DNA of 18,297 nt. Origin: DASYRX01 sp036003845 (GTDB lineage: Bacteria > Gemmatimonadota > Gemmatimonadetes > Gemmatimonadales > Gemmatimonadaceae). Shown here one piece after another: positions 1 through 7,421 of this stretch. A program made the position numbers and the translations under genes. The stretch lies in assembly GCA_036003845.1 (NCBI GenBank), contig DASYRX010000347.1, positions 1-18,297 of the forward strand, read 5' to 3'. The first letter of the stretch is position 1. Every line of letters starts with the position of its first letter. Under the pieces are notes generated by a model. It worked only from the letters and a program-made list of their open reading frames with translations, was not told where the DNA came from and ran no database searches.

Positions 1-410
1 TTCCGCTCGCATATCACCCCGACGACAACGCGCTGGGCGTAACGTTAGGACGCCAGGGCATCGCGACGACCGGCTTCGACGATCTGCGCAACCTCGCGGT
101 TGCTCGACTCTATCTCGACAACTTCGCGCACATCAAGTCGCACTGGATCATGGTGACGCCGTTCCTAACGCAGACAGCGCTCGCTTTCGGCGTGAACGAC
201 ATCGAGGGGACCGTCGTGCGCGAGAAGATCTATCACGCCGTGGGCGCCACAACACCGCAGGCGATGTCGCTCGATCAGTTGCTGAAACTGATTCGCGGCG
301 CGAAGAAGACGCCCGCCGAGCGCGATTCCTTCTACAACATCCTGCGCGTGTTCGAGGGACCGGAAGGTGGGGCGCCGCTGCCTGACGTACCGGCGGGCGT
401 CGCCGCGTGA
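1..410 (+). CDS. mqnE: Aminodeoxyfutalosine synthase MqnE, C-terminal part (5' truncated by window)
   Basis: Only the last ~135 codons are present; the frame is open from base 3 to the TGA at 408-410. The protein would be a radical SAM enzyme that joins the MqnA product to SAM to make aminodeoxyfutalosine in the futalosine route to menaquinone. The visible part matches the conserved C-terminal region of MqnE: a TTGFDDLRNLAVARLYLDNF stretch, an HIKSHWIM segment, then LAFGVNDIEGTVV and EKIYHAVGA. The CX3CX2C iron-sulfur motif lies outside the window and cannot be checked. The next gene, mqnA, starts inside the stop codon (GTGA overlap), so the two are translationally coupled and act on consecutive steps. 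MqnC belongs to the same family, but a separate, better mqnC lies at 5162-6187, which supports MqnE here. Confidence 0.88.
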   Translation, partial: PLAYHPDDNALGVTLGRQGIATTGFDDLRNLAVARLYLDNFAHIKSHWIMVTPFLTQTALAFGVNDIEGTVVREKIYHAVGATTPQAMSLDQLLKLIRGAKKTPAERDSFYNILRVFEGPEGGAPLPDVPAGVAA

Positions 411-1249
411 CGCTGCGCGTCGGACGCATCCCGTACGTCAACTGCTATCCCGTTTACGGCGCCATAGACAGAGGCATCGTTAGGCTGGACGCCGAGCTCG
501 TGACCGGCGTGCCGACCGAGCTCAATCGCCTGGTCGGCGAAGGGCAGTTGGACGTGAGTGTCGTGTCTGCCGTGGAATACGCGCGCGACTCGCGGCGCTA
601 CTTGCTGCTTCCAGACCTGGCCATTTCCTGCGACGGCCCCGTGCGAAGCGTGATGCTTTTCTCATCGAGACCAGCTGCGGAGCTTGGCGGCGAGCGAGTG
701 CTTGTCAGCGCAAGCTCGATGACGAGCGTTGCACTGTTGGAGATCTTGTTCGAGCACGTTTGGCAGGCGCGCCCGGAGTTCGTGCGCGGCGATACAGAGC
801 ATGGCGACTCGGATAGTGACGAGTCGCGCGAGTGCGTGGCGCGGCTCGTGATTGGTGACGCTGCTCTCGTGCTCTCAGACAGCCGGCGCAAGAACGGGGA
901 TCGTCGCTTTCCTTACGCGTACGACTTGGGGGAAGAATGGAAAGCCTGGACGGGGTTGCCGTTCGTCTTCGCCGTCTGGGTAGCACAGCGCTCGACGCCA
1001 GTGGCGCGCTCGCTCGCTGTTCACGCGTCGCTCATCGAGTCGCGCGACTGGGGGCTGGCGCATCTCGACGAACTGGCTCAAGCCGCGGCGCACGCGACTG
1101 GCGTGTCTGTCGCGGATTGCAGAACGTACCTGAGCGGGCTCGATTATGGGCTCTCGTACGAGCATCTGGCGGGGCTAACAGAATTCTTTCGTCGTCTCGT
1201 ACATGCAGGCAGGGTGCCTAACGGGACGCTCGCTTTTCTCGTTGGGTAG
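407..1249 (+). CDS. mqnA: Chorismate dehydratase MqnA
   Basis: This 280-residue soluble protein is the first enzyme of the futalosine menaquinone pathway; it dehydrates chorismate to 3-[(1-carboxyvinyl)oxy]benzoate. The N-terminus has the family signature RVGRIPYVNCYPVY, followed by a periplasmic-binding-protein-like fold: ELNRLVGEGQLDVSVVSAVEYA (about residues 38-60), a VRSVMLFS strand near 80, and the LVIGDAALVLS segment near residue 150. Length is normal for the family. The start is GTG at 407, overlapping the mqnE stop by four bases; no other start fits as well. Codon use and GC match the neighbours. An imperfect palindrome follows the stop and may end the transcript. mqnC is 3.9 kb downstream; mqnB and mqnD are not seen in this window. 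Confidence 0.92.
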   Translation: MTLRVGRIPYVNCYPVYGAIDRGIVRLDAELVTGVPTELNRLVGEGQLDVSVVSAVEYARDSRRYLLLPDLAISCDGPVRSVMLFSSRPAAELGGERVLVSASSMTSVALLEILFEHVWQARPEFVRGDTEHGDSDSDESRECVARLVIGDAALVLSDSRRKNGDRRFPYAYDLGEEWKAWTGLPFVFAVWVAQRSTPVARSLAVHASLIESRDWGLAHLDELAQAAAHATGVSVADCRTYLSGLDYGLSYEHLAGLTEFFRRLVHAGRVPNGTLAFLVG

Positions 1250-1257
1250 CGCATCAA

Positions 1258-1345
1258 CGGCTTTGAGCCACGGAGAACACAGAGGACTGCGGATTAAGAA
1301 CGATTGCTCTCTATCTCTGTGTTCTCGGCGTTCTCTGTGGTTATA
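1258..1345. repeat. Intergenic imperfect palindrome, CCACGGAGAACACAGAG type
   Basis: The left arm, CCACGGAGAACACAGAGG at 1268-1285, is answered by CTCTGTGTTCTC at 1315-1326 and again by GTTCTCTGTGG at 1330-1340, so the right arm carries an extra partial copy. The loop is about 30 bases. It sits just after mqnA and before the reductase gene. There is no T-run, so a classic terminator is not evident, though the folded RNA could stop or protect the mqnEA transcript. The form is that of a REP-like mobile intergenic repeat rather than gene-specific regulation. Confidence 0.7.
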
Positions 1346-1407
1346 GCTCTTGCGGCGCCCTAACGAGCCTGTTCGCTCCGATAGGCGCGCCTGGGCGCAA
1401 AGGGCCC

Positions 1408-1414
1408 AAGGAGG
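1408..1414 (+). promoter_or_regulatory. Strong Shine-Dalgarno for the reductase gene
   Basis: AAGGAGG lies six bases before the ATG at 1421. It is the best ribosome binding site in the window and fixes the start of the downstream gene. Most other genes here start by overlap with the preceding stop codon and lack such a site. Confidence 0.8.
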
Positions 1415-1420
1415 GATGAG

Positions 1421-1984
1421 ATGCCCCCCACAGCGAAGAAGAAGGAGGCGGCGCAGCCGCAGCGCGAAGGCCGCCGCGTGCGCTACTCTGTTGCGATGAG
1501 CCTCGATGGCTACATCGCGGGCCCCAACGGCGAATACGACTGGATCATCATGGATTCCGACATCGACTTCGCCGAAATATTCAGCGAATTCGACACCCTG
1601 CTCATGGGACGCAAGACGTTTGATCTTATGCGTGCTCAGGACGAGGCCACGTATCCCGGGATGAAGACGGTGGTGGTCTCGACGACGCTCAAACAGAGCG
1701 ATTATCCGAGCGTTACGATGGTCTCGAGCAATGTCGCCGAAGCCGTGAAAGAGCTGAAGGCGCAACCGGGCAAAGACATTTGGCTCTTCGGCGGCGGTGA
1801 GCTGTTTCGCACTCTGCTCGACGCCGGCGTCGTCGATGGCGTCGGTGCCGCGATCATGCCCGTCGTAATCGGCGGCGGAGTTCCGTTCCTCCCGGCCCCC
1901 GCCAAGCAAACAAAGCTCAAGCTGACCAAGCACCAGCTGTATCCCAAATCGGGAATCATGCGCGTGGAGTACGCCGTGGTGTAA
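1421..1984 (+). CDS. Dihydrofolate reductase-family protein (RibD C-terminal domain type)
   Basis: The 187-residue protein begins with a charged tail (Lys/Glu/Arg-rich, about residues 1-22), then the DHFR/RibD-C fold: RYSVAMSLDGYIAGPNG near residues 23-40, a DTLLMGRKTFDLM segment near 61-73, VVVSTTL, and the nucleotide-binding stretch DIWLFGGGELFRTLLDAGVVD around residues 120-140, ending with PVVIGGGVPF. These are the marks of the YyaP/YwjB-like NADPH-dependent reductase group. The substrate is not known: members are annotated as dihydrofolate or pyrimidine reductases, and genuine folate reduction is not shown by sequence. It has its own strong ribosome binding site and about 100 bases free downstream, so it may be a single-gene unit. 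Confidence 0.85.
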   Translation: MPPTAKKKEAAQPQREGRRVRYSVAMSLDGYIAGPNGEYDWIIMDSDIDFAEIFSEFDTLLMGRKTFDLMRAQDEATYPGMKTVVVSTTLKQSDYPSVTMVSSNVAEAVKELKAQPGKDIWLFGGGELFRTLLDAGVVDGVGAAIMPVVIGGGVPFLPAPAKQTKLKLTKHQLYPKSGIMRVEYAVV

Positions 1985-2082
1985 TCGCGCTCGAAGGCTT
2001 GTCGGACGAAAGGATGAGCTTCCGCGCCAAGGTCGGGTTGTTTGCGCGCGCCTGGTTCCGCACACAACGCTAGGGCAGGCCC

Positions 2083-2472
2083 ATGCATCGCGCCGTTCAG
2101 ATCTATGCAACCGTGCAGTTCATCATCATCGGGCTGTCACACATCCTGCAGCGCCGGGCTTGGGCTCAATTCTTCATTCACCTGCGTTCACTAGGCCACA
2201 CAGGAACGTTTATAAACGGATTCATGAGCCTGATCTTCGGCTCCATCATCGTGGGCTTTCACAACGTTTGGTCGGGCCCACCCATTGTGCTCACCGCGAT
2301 TGGCTGGGCGCAGATCGTAAAGGCCTTCGTCTCCTTCGTATTTCCGGAGCTCGGCGGGCGCGGCATCAATCGCGTCAGTATAGAACGTGACTGGGAGTTC
2401 GCTGTGGCCGGTGTGATCTTCTTAAGTCTAGCAGCGCTCATGATCGTGATTGTGCTGCGTGGTGACACGTGA
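2083..2472 (+). CDS. Small integral membrane protein, four predicted helices
   Basis: This 129-residue protein is not assigned to a named family. Four hydrophobic segments can be seen at about residues 4-22 (IYATVQFIIIGLSHIL), 42-61 (INGFMSLIFGSIIVGF), 66-87 and 106-125 (VAGVIFLSLAALMIVIVL). Short charged loops lie between them, including a Gly-Gly-Arg loop and an ERDWEF stretch before the last helix. The start ATG at 2083 has a GGGCAGG stretch just before it. Its stop codon overlaps the GTG start of the next gene, a methyltransferase, by four bases, so the two are probably made together. No catalytic motif is visible, and I assign no function. Confidence 0.8.
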   Translation: MHRAVQIYATVQFIIIGLSHILQRRAWAQFFIHLRSLGHTGTFINGFMSLIFGSIIVGFHNVWSGPPIVLTAIGWAQIVKAFVSFVFPELGGRGINRVSIERDWEFAVAGVIFLSLAALMIVIVLRGDT

Positions 2473-3272
2473 GCAACGTTGATCTCTATCACAGCACGTA
2501 TCGTCACTTCGGAACCGACGCACTCGCCGCAGTTAGGCGCGCGACGTACGACGAGGACATCGGCCAAAACAGCTGGCTGAGCGCGGCAGAACTGCGCGGC
2601 TTCATCGAGTGGATGGACATCACAAAAGAGAGCCGAGTCCTGGAGGTCGCCTGCGGCTCGGGTGGGCCAGCGTGTTACGTCGTGCAGCAGACTGGGTGTC
2701 ACCTAACTGGCGTCGATGCGAACCCGGAAGGCATAGCGAATGCTCGCACGCACGCGGCAAGCCTGGGCCTCGCCGAGCGGACGACGTTCATCGAAGCCGA
2801 TGCCAACAAGCCGTTGCCTTTCGACGATGGCGCATTCGACGCGCTCATCTGCGTCGACGCACTGAATCATCTGCAGGATCGGCGAGCGGTTTTGGAGGAC
2901 TGGTTCCGCGTATTGAGGTCTGGCGCGAGCCTAACGTTCACGGATCCGGTCGTCGTTACGGGCATGGTCAGCAACAGAGAGCTGGCGCGACGCGCCTCGA
3001 TTGGCTTCTTCCTGTTCGTCGCGCCTGGCTATACCGACAAAATGCTCGAGGGAGTTGGGTTCGAACTACTCAGGATAACGGACGGCAGTGACGCGGCGGC
3101 CGACGTGTCGGCGCGCTGGTGCGAGGCGCGCGCGCAACTCCGCGAGGATATTGTCGCCATCGAGGGGAAAGACAGATTCGATGGGTTGCAGGACTTCTTG
3201 CAGACCGTGCACGACTTGAGCGCCAGCCGCCGGCTCTCACGGCTCGTCTATCACGCTGTAAAGCCGGCATAA
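2469..3272 (+). CDS. Class I SAM-dependent methyltransferase
   Basis: The 267-residue protein has the Rossmann-fold methyltransferase motifs in order: motif I VLEVACGSGGPA near residues 57-68, an acidic ribose-binding residue in TGVDANPEGI near 78-87, motif II/III EADANKPLPFDDGAFDAL near 108-125, and a post-motif HLQDRRAVLEDWFRVLRSGA. The order and spacing resemble small-molecule N- or C-methyltransferases of the Methyltransf_11/25 group (ubiE-like or glycine/sarcosine methyltransferase-like). The substrate cannot be told from sequence. It starts at GTG inside the stop codon of the four-helix membrane protein, and the secreted beta-propeller gene starts four bases after its stop. The protein itself has no membrane segment. 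Confidence 0.88.
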   Translation: MSNVDLYHSTYRHFGTDALAAVRRATYDEDIGQNSWLSAAELRGFIEWMDITKESRVLEVACGSGGPACYVVQQTGCHLTGVDANPEGIANARTHAASLGLAERTTFIEADANKPLPFDDGAFDALICVDALNHLQDRRAVLEDWFRVLRSGASLTFTDPVVVTGMVSNRELARRASIGFFLFVAPGYTDKMLEGVGFELLRITDGSDAAADVSARWCEARAQLREDIVAIEGKDRFDGLQDFLQTVHDLSASRRLSRLVYHAVKPA

Positions 3273-3275
3273 CGG

Positions 3276-5108
3276 GTGGTCCGCATGGTGTTCATCACAG
3301 GTCTCGCGTGGAGAGCAGCTGCCGTTGTGTCGTTGATTCTGCTCCAGGGCTCCTGCGGGGCACGGGACGTCCCAGGAGATCCCGAAACAGTCTATGCCGA
3401 GTCTCCACCGGTCTGGTTCGAAGCGCACCGCGCCTACGCCAACGTCGCACCTAACGGGCGGCTCGCGGCCCTTCCGCTGCGCTGGCCCTTGTCTGTGCGC
3501 TCGATCGACCTCGAGACTCACGCTGAGGCCAAGGGCAGCGTGGCCACGATCGTCGACTCTGCGCGGAATGCGACGTTCATGCCGAACAGCGAACCTGTTG
3601 TGCTGGGATGGCGCGGTGGCACGATGGGTTGGTACGCGAAGACGGGCGACAGCGTCGAGCTCCTGAGCGTTCCAGCCAACGCCTGGCCGCGATGGTCCAC
3701 GGACGGAAAACAGGTCGCCTACGCGGAGCTGTACGCGCGCCTCGGCGATCCAGAGCACGCGGTCTTCGCTGGTCCAGTCTCGAGTCCGCGGCGTTATGCA
3801 GTCAGCGGACGGGTCACCGGTATTGCGTGGCTTCCGGGCGGGAAGGCGCTGCTCGTCAACCTCTCGGACTCGCTAGGCGCCGGTACGCTGGTGGAGCTCA
3901 ACCTCGCCAGCGGTGAGAGCGTTGTGCGGGCGCGCGACCTCGACGCCGATCCGGCCTTGTCGCCGATCGCGGTGTCTGCAGATGGGCGCCGAGCGTTCAT
4001 TGCGTTGTCGAGCCCCGACGCACCGCGCCCCGAGCAACGGCATCGCCCTAACGCCGATCGCGACGCGGACATCTATGAACTTGTCCTCGAAACCGGTGCC
4101 AAGCGGCCTGTCGTCGCGATGCCCTGGGAAGAGACCGCCCCCGTTGTCGCGAACGGACATCTCTACTGGACGCACACGGCGATCGACATGTCGATCGTAG
4201 TGCTGCCTATCGAGGGAGGCGAGCCACGACCGATCGTTCCAGGCGCGTTCCTTCCGAGCTGGCGGCCTGACGGGAAAGCCGTCGGCTTCGTGTATGGCGG
4301 ATTCGTGGGCGCGGACTGGGTGCTCAATTGGGACGGGGGTCTCGTTGAAGTGGACAGTACCACCGTAAGCCCCACGTCGGCGGTGCAAGGCGTCACCATG
4401 GGATACCACGAAGACTTTCAGCCGGTCTGGTCGCCTAACGGCAAGTGGATCGCCTACCACTCGCATCGCTCGCCGACGCCGGTACCGCTGTACGCATGGC
4501 CCGGCGCCACGGACGACATCTGGGTTCGGCGCGTCGGCAGCACGGAGGAGATCCGCCTAACGGACTACGGTTGGGAAGTCGGATCGCCTGAATGGTCCCC
4601 CGACGGTCGTCAGCTGCTCTTCACAGGCTGGCTGCGCCCAGACAAAGGGGAGGGCCGCGGGACGTACGCCGCGATCGTCACGATCGATCCTTCGTCAGGC
4701 AGGGCAGTGAACCATCGCAAGATTCCACTCGGGCCAATTCCATCGGCCGAGATGGCGACGTGGTCCCCGAGCGGACGAGAGATCGCGATCGAAGGCATAA
4801 CGAAGCCCGGCGTGCACTCGATTTGGATCGTGCGACCAGACGGCAGCAGCGCTCGGAAGCTTGTCGAGTATCCCGGGCAGACCTACGGCGGCCTGGACTG
4901 GCTGCCAGACGGCTCAGCGCTCGTGTACTCCGCGCTCGTGGACGGGCACCCGCAACTCTTTGTCGTCCCAAGCAGTGGCGCCACACCTCGCCAACTTACG
5001 CGAGAGAACGCCAGCGTTCTGCATCCACAGGTCTCTCCAGACGGCCGGCACATCGCCGCCACGCGCATCGTACAGTCGAAGGAGATCCGGCGCATGCGAC
5101 TGCCTTAA
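3276..5108 (+). CDS. Secreted PD40/TolB-like beta-propeller protein
   Basis: This 610-residue protein has an N-terminal hydrophobic export signal (about residues 10-23), ending LLQGSCGARD, which could be a weak lipobox. The rest is built of PD40 (WD40-like) repeats, each with a W-S-P-D-G type turn: WSTDGKQVAY, SADGRRAFIAL, WRPDGKAVGFV, WSPNGKWIAYHS, WSPDGRQLLFTG, WSPSGREIAI, WLPDGSALVY and SPDGRHIAATR. This is the TolB/dipeptidyl-peptidase-IV propeller type, usually a binding or scaffold domain. No peptidase or protease domain follows the propeller, so I infer a binding role in the periplasm or on the outer membrane. The start may be GTG 3276 or ATG 3285. It lies four bases after the methyltransferase stop, so co-transcription is likely. 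Confidence 0.85.
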   Translation: MVRMVFITGLAWRAAAVVSLILLQGSCGARDVPGDPETVYAESPPVWFEAHRAYANVAPNGRLAALPLRWPLSVRSIDLETHAEAKGSVATIVDSARNATFMPNSEPVVLGWRGGTMGWYAKTGDSVELLSVPANAWPRWSTDGKQVAYAELYARLGDPEHAVFAGPVSSPRRYAVSGRVTGIAWLPGGKALLVNLSDSLGAGTLVELNLASGESVVRARDLDADPALSPIAVSADGRRAFIALSSPDAPRPEQRHRPNADRDADIYELVLETGAKRPVVAMPWEETAPVVANGHLYWTHTAIDMSIVVLPIEGGEPRPIVPGAFLPSWRPDGKAVGFVYGGFVGADWVLNWDGGLVEVDSTTVSPTSAVQGVTMGYHEDFQPVWSPNGKWIAYHSHRSPTPVPLYAWPGATDDIWVRRVGSTEEIRLTDYGWEVGSPEWSPDGRQLLFTGWLRPDKGEGRGTYAAIVTIDPSSGRAVNHRKIPLGPIPSAEMATWSPSGREIAIEGITKPGVHSIWIVRPDGSSARKLVEYPGQTYGGLDWLPDGSALVYSALVDGHPQLFVVPSSGATPRQLTRENASVLHPQVSPDGRHIAATRIVQSKEIRRMRLP

Positions 5109-5125
5109 GAACGCGCTAGTTTTCC

Positions 5126-5157
5126 CCTCAGACCTCAGACCTCAGACCTCTGACCTC
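5126..5157. repeat. TCAGACC heptad tandem repeat
   Basis: Three exact TCAGACC units at 5128, 5135 and 5142 are followed by a variant TCTGACC at 5149. The third and fourth units form a small palindrome, TCAGA-CC-TCTGA. The block fills the gap between the beta-propeller gene and mqnC and takes the place where a ribosome binding site would be expected. The seven-base period is not a multiple of three, so a change in unit number would shift any frame running through it. Confidence 0.85.
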
Positions 5158-5161
5158 CTCA

Positions 5162-6187
5162 CTGCTGGAGTTCTACACCAACGCCCCTCTCCTCGAGCTC
5201 GGCCTCGAGGCAGACCGCGTTCGCTCGGCGAAGCATCCCCACAACACGGTCACGTACATCGTCGACCGGAACATCAATTACACGAACGTCTGCGTCGCGG
5301 ACTGCGGCTTCTGCGCCTTCTACAGGCGGCCGAAACACGGCGAAGGGTACACGCTCTCGTTCGAGCAGATCGGCGCGAAGATCGAAGAAACCAAAGCGTT
5401 AGGTGGCGTGCAGATTCTCATTCAGGGAGGCCACAATCCATACATCCCCCTCGAGTGGTATCTGGACCTGCTAAAGTACATTAAGAAGTACCATCCCATC
5501 CACATCCACGGCTTCAGCCCGAGCGAAGTGGACTTTTTCTCGACGCTATTTCGCATGGATGCCGTCGAGGTGATCCGCGAGCTTCGCAAGGCCGGTCTCG
5601 ACTCGATTCCTGGCGGCGGTGGCGAGATTCTCGTTCAGCGCGTGCGTGACATCGTCGCTGCCAAAAAGGCCGGCGCCGACCGCTGGCTCGAGATCATGGA
5701 GCTGGCGCATAACGAGGGGATGAAAACCTCGGTGACGATGATGTACGGCATCGGCGAAACGCTCGCTGAGCGCCTGGAGCATTTGCAGAGAGTGCGCGAC
5801 GTGCAAGCGCGCACGGGCGGGTTCACAGCATTCATCACGTGGCCGCTGCAGCCAGAGAACACGCCGACGATGTCGCACATGCCAAAGACCGACGCCGTGG
5901 ACTACCTGAGAACGGTCGCGATCTCGCGCATCGCCCTCGACAACGTGCCTAACTTGCAATCGAGCTGGGTGACTATGGGGATGAAGATCGGCCAGCTCGC
6001 GCTACGCTTCGGCTGCAACGACTTCGGCTCCCTGATGATCGAAGAGAACGTCGTCTCGGCGGCGAACACCACGCACCGTACGACAACAGCTGAGCTGGAG
6101 CACCTAATTCGCGACGCCGGGTTTACGCCGGCGCGCCGGCGGCAGGACTACTCGATCATCAAGCCGAGTGAGGCCGTCGCGGCGTGA
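5162..6187 (+). CDS. mqnC: Cyclic dehypoxanthinyl futalosine synthase MqnC (CTG start inferred)
   Basis: This radical SAM enzyme cyclises dehypoxanthinyl futalosine in menaquinone synthesis. Counting from CTG 5162, the CX3CX2C cluster motif (CVADCGFC) is at residues 44-51, preceded by TYIVDRNINYTNVC. Later come ILIQGGHNP, HIHGFSPSEV, IPGGGGEILVQRVR, MMYGIGE and FITWPLQPENTP, all typical of MqnC. The first conventional start, GTG 5408, would cut off the iron-sulfur motif and is not credible. An in-frame TAG lies at 5117-5119, and no ATG, GTG or TTG lies between it and 5408. CTG at 5150, 5162 or 5165 therefore remains; 5162 fits the usual family N-terminus. No Shine-Dalgarno is visible. The product is 341 residues, near family length. 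The stop overlaps ispF. Confidence 0.9.
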   Translation: MLEFYTNAPLLELGLEADRVRSAKHPHNTVTYIVDRNINYTNVCVADCGFCAFYRRPKHGEGYTLSFEQIGAKIEETKALGGVQILIQGGHNPYIPLEWYLDLLKYIKKYHPIHIHGFSPSEVDFFSTLFRMDAVEVIRELRKAGLDSIPGGGGEILVQRVRDIVAAKKAGADRWLEIMELAHNEGMKTSVTMMYGIGETLAERLEHLQRVRDVQARTGGFTAFITWPLQPENTPTMSHMPKTDAVDYLRTVAISRIALDNVPNLQSSWVTMGMKIGQLALRFGCNDFGSLMIEENVVSAANTTHRTTTAELEHLIRDAGFTPARRRQDYSIIKPSEAVAA

Positions 6188-6654
6188 CCCGCGTCGGCTT
6201 CGGCTACGACTCACATCGCTTCGCGCCTGGTGGCCCTTGCTTGCTCGGAGGGGTCTCGATACCTGGCGATAAGCATCTCGTAGGTCATAGCGACGGCGAT
6301 GCCATCGCGCACGCCATCACCGACGCCCTGTTAGGCGCTGCGGCGTTAGGGGACATCGGTGCGATGTTCTCCGATCAGGACCCGGCGAACAAGGGTCGCG
6401 ATTCGATCGAGATGCTGCGCGCGGCAGTTGCACGGGTCGTGCATGCCGGCTTCACGGTGAACCAGGTGGACGTCACTGTGATTGCGGAGTGGCCCAAGAT
6501 CGCGCCGTATCGGGACTCCATGCGCACGTGCGTAGCGAATGCCCTGGGCGTCGACGAGACCGCCGTAAGCATTAAAGGGAAGTCCAATGAGCAGTTAGGC
6601 TGGATCGGACGCGGAGAAGGGCTGGCGTGCGTCGCAGTGGCGACGCTCACCTAG
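6184..6654 (+). CDS. ispF: 2-C-methyl-D-erythritol 2,4-cyclodiphosphate synthase IspF
   Basis: This 156-residue protein cyclises CDP-methylerythritol 2-phosphate in the MEP isoprenoid pathway. The zinc ligands are visible: GYDSH (Asp9, His11) and GHSDGDA (His35). The family also shows here as LLGAAALGDIG, an FSDQDP variant of the usual FPDTDP, and the C-terminal KGKSNE...GWIGRGEG segment. Length is normal. The GTG start lies inside the mqnC stop codon (GTGA), giving tight coupling between menaquinone ring synthesis and the isoprenoid supply that could feed its side chain. The functional link is inference. Confidence 0.95.
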   Translation: MTRVGFGYDSHRFAPGGPCLLGGVSIPGDKHLVGHSDGDAIAHAITDALLGAAALGDIGAMFSDQDPANKGRDSIEMLRAAVARVVHAGFTVNQVDVTVIAEWPKIAPYRDSMRTCVANALGVDETAVSIKGKSNEQLGWIGRGEGLACVAVATLT

Positions 6655-6679
6655 CCAGGGCCTGAGCGAACGTAGTCCG

Positions 6680-7309
6680 GTGTCTCTCACGGCACTTCTT
6701 GACTGGCTCGGCGGGCTGGATCCCGTCCTGCTCAACGCTGCGTTAGGTCTGCTGGCCTTCGTCGAAAATGTCTTCCCGCCAGTCCCTGCCGACGTCATCG
6801 CTGCTTTCGGATCGTTCGTTGCCGCGCGTGAAGGTCGTTCTCCCGTGGCGCCGTTTCTCGCGGTTTGGCTCAGTAACGTGGGCGGTGCGATGTTCATGTA
6901 CTTCATCGGCAGCCGTCTTGGCCGCACGCGCGTAGAAAAATGGCTTCGCCTAACGCCTCAGGATCCCGCAGAGAAGCGCTTCGAGGCGCTCTACGGGCGG
7001 TTCGGGACGGCGGCGTTCTTTCTGAGCCGGTTCATACCGGGAGTTCGCGCCATCGTGCCTCCGTTCGCCGGTGCGCTCCACATCGCACCATTCAAACCCG
7101 CCGTCGCCATCGCGATCGCGTCCGGTCTATGGTACGGCTTGATCACCTTTCTTGCGTTTAGAGCGGGAGCGTCGTGGGAAACACTGGTCGCGATGCTGCG
7201 ACGACTCGGATGGGGGGCCGCCATCGGCGCGTCGGCTATCCTCTTGGCTATGCTGATGTGGTTCTACATACGACACAAGCGTCGTAAGGCGGCCGCTTCA
7301 TATCGTTAA
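6680..7309 (+). CDS. DedA/VTT-family integral membrane protein
   Basis: The 209-residue protein has the DedA (SNARE-associated, VTT-domain) pattern: an N-terminal re-entrant region FVENVFPPVPADVIAAFGSF (about residues 27-46), a helix with SNVGGAMFMYFIGSRLGR (about 64-81), and the hallmark FLSRFIPGVRAIVPPFAGAL (about 113-132) with the conserved Arg and Pro residues. A last hydrophobic helix near 180-202 is followed by a Lys/Arg tail. Family members act in the inner membrane as lipid scramblases, flippases or proton-dependent transporters (undecaprenyl phosphate or phosphatidylethanolamine). Which lipid is moved cannot be read here. The start GTG 6680 lies 25 bases after ispF, so it may share that transcript. 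Confidence 0.9.
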   Translation: MSLTALLDWLGGLDPVLLNAALGLLAFVENVFPPVPADVIAAFGSFVAAREGRSPVAPFLAVWLSNVGGAMFMYFIGSRLGRTRVEKWLRLTPQDPAEKRFEALYGRFGTAAFFLSRFIPGVRAIVPPFAGALHIAPFKPAVAIAIASGLWYGLITFLAFRAGASWETLVAMLRRLGWGAAIGASAILLAMLMWFYIRHKRRKAAASYR

Positions 7310-7324
7310 GTCAACAACAACTGC

Positions 7325-7404
7325 AACCGCGGATTGCGCGGGTTTGCGCTGATCTCTCCGACAGCAAACTTGAATCCGCGCGCATCCGTGCCAATCCGTG
7401 GTTT
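7325..7404. repeat. Intergenic imperfect palindrome, CCGCGGATTGCGCGG type
   Basis: The left arm, AACCGCGGATTGCGCGGG near 7325-7342, faces AATCCGCGCGCATCCGTG near 7373-7390 and CCAATCCGTGGTTT near 7391-7404. Read on the other strand, the right side begins AAACCACGGATTGG, matching the left arm with a few changes. It lies between the DedA gene and the recombinase gene. The most upstream possible start of the recombinase (GTG 7398) falls within it, which argues for a later start. Confidence 0.65.
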
Positions 7405-7421
7405 CTTTTGTAGTTATATAC

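Noticed and set aside
1258..1345. Rho-independent terminator of mqnEA
   Set aside because: The hairpin is imperfect with a long loop and no following T-run; a REP-like repeat explains it better.
1175..2110. Long minus-strand open frame (311 codons) spanning the mqnA end, repeat and reductase gene
   Set aside because: It is antisense to two genes with clear family motifs, crosses the intergenic palindrome, and its translation shows no recognisable domain; it is a GC-rich shadow frame.
3276..3360. Lipoprotein signal on the PD40 propeller
   Set aside because: LLQGSC lacks the usual small or hydrophobic pattern at -3 (Gln), so I call it an export signal without asserting lipidation.
3873..4466. 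Minus-strand open frame of 197 codons inside the beta-propeller gene
   Set aside because: It is Arg/His-rich, has no motif, and lies wholly opposite a gene with regular PD40 repeats.
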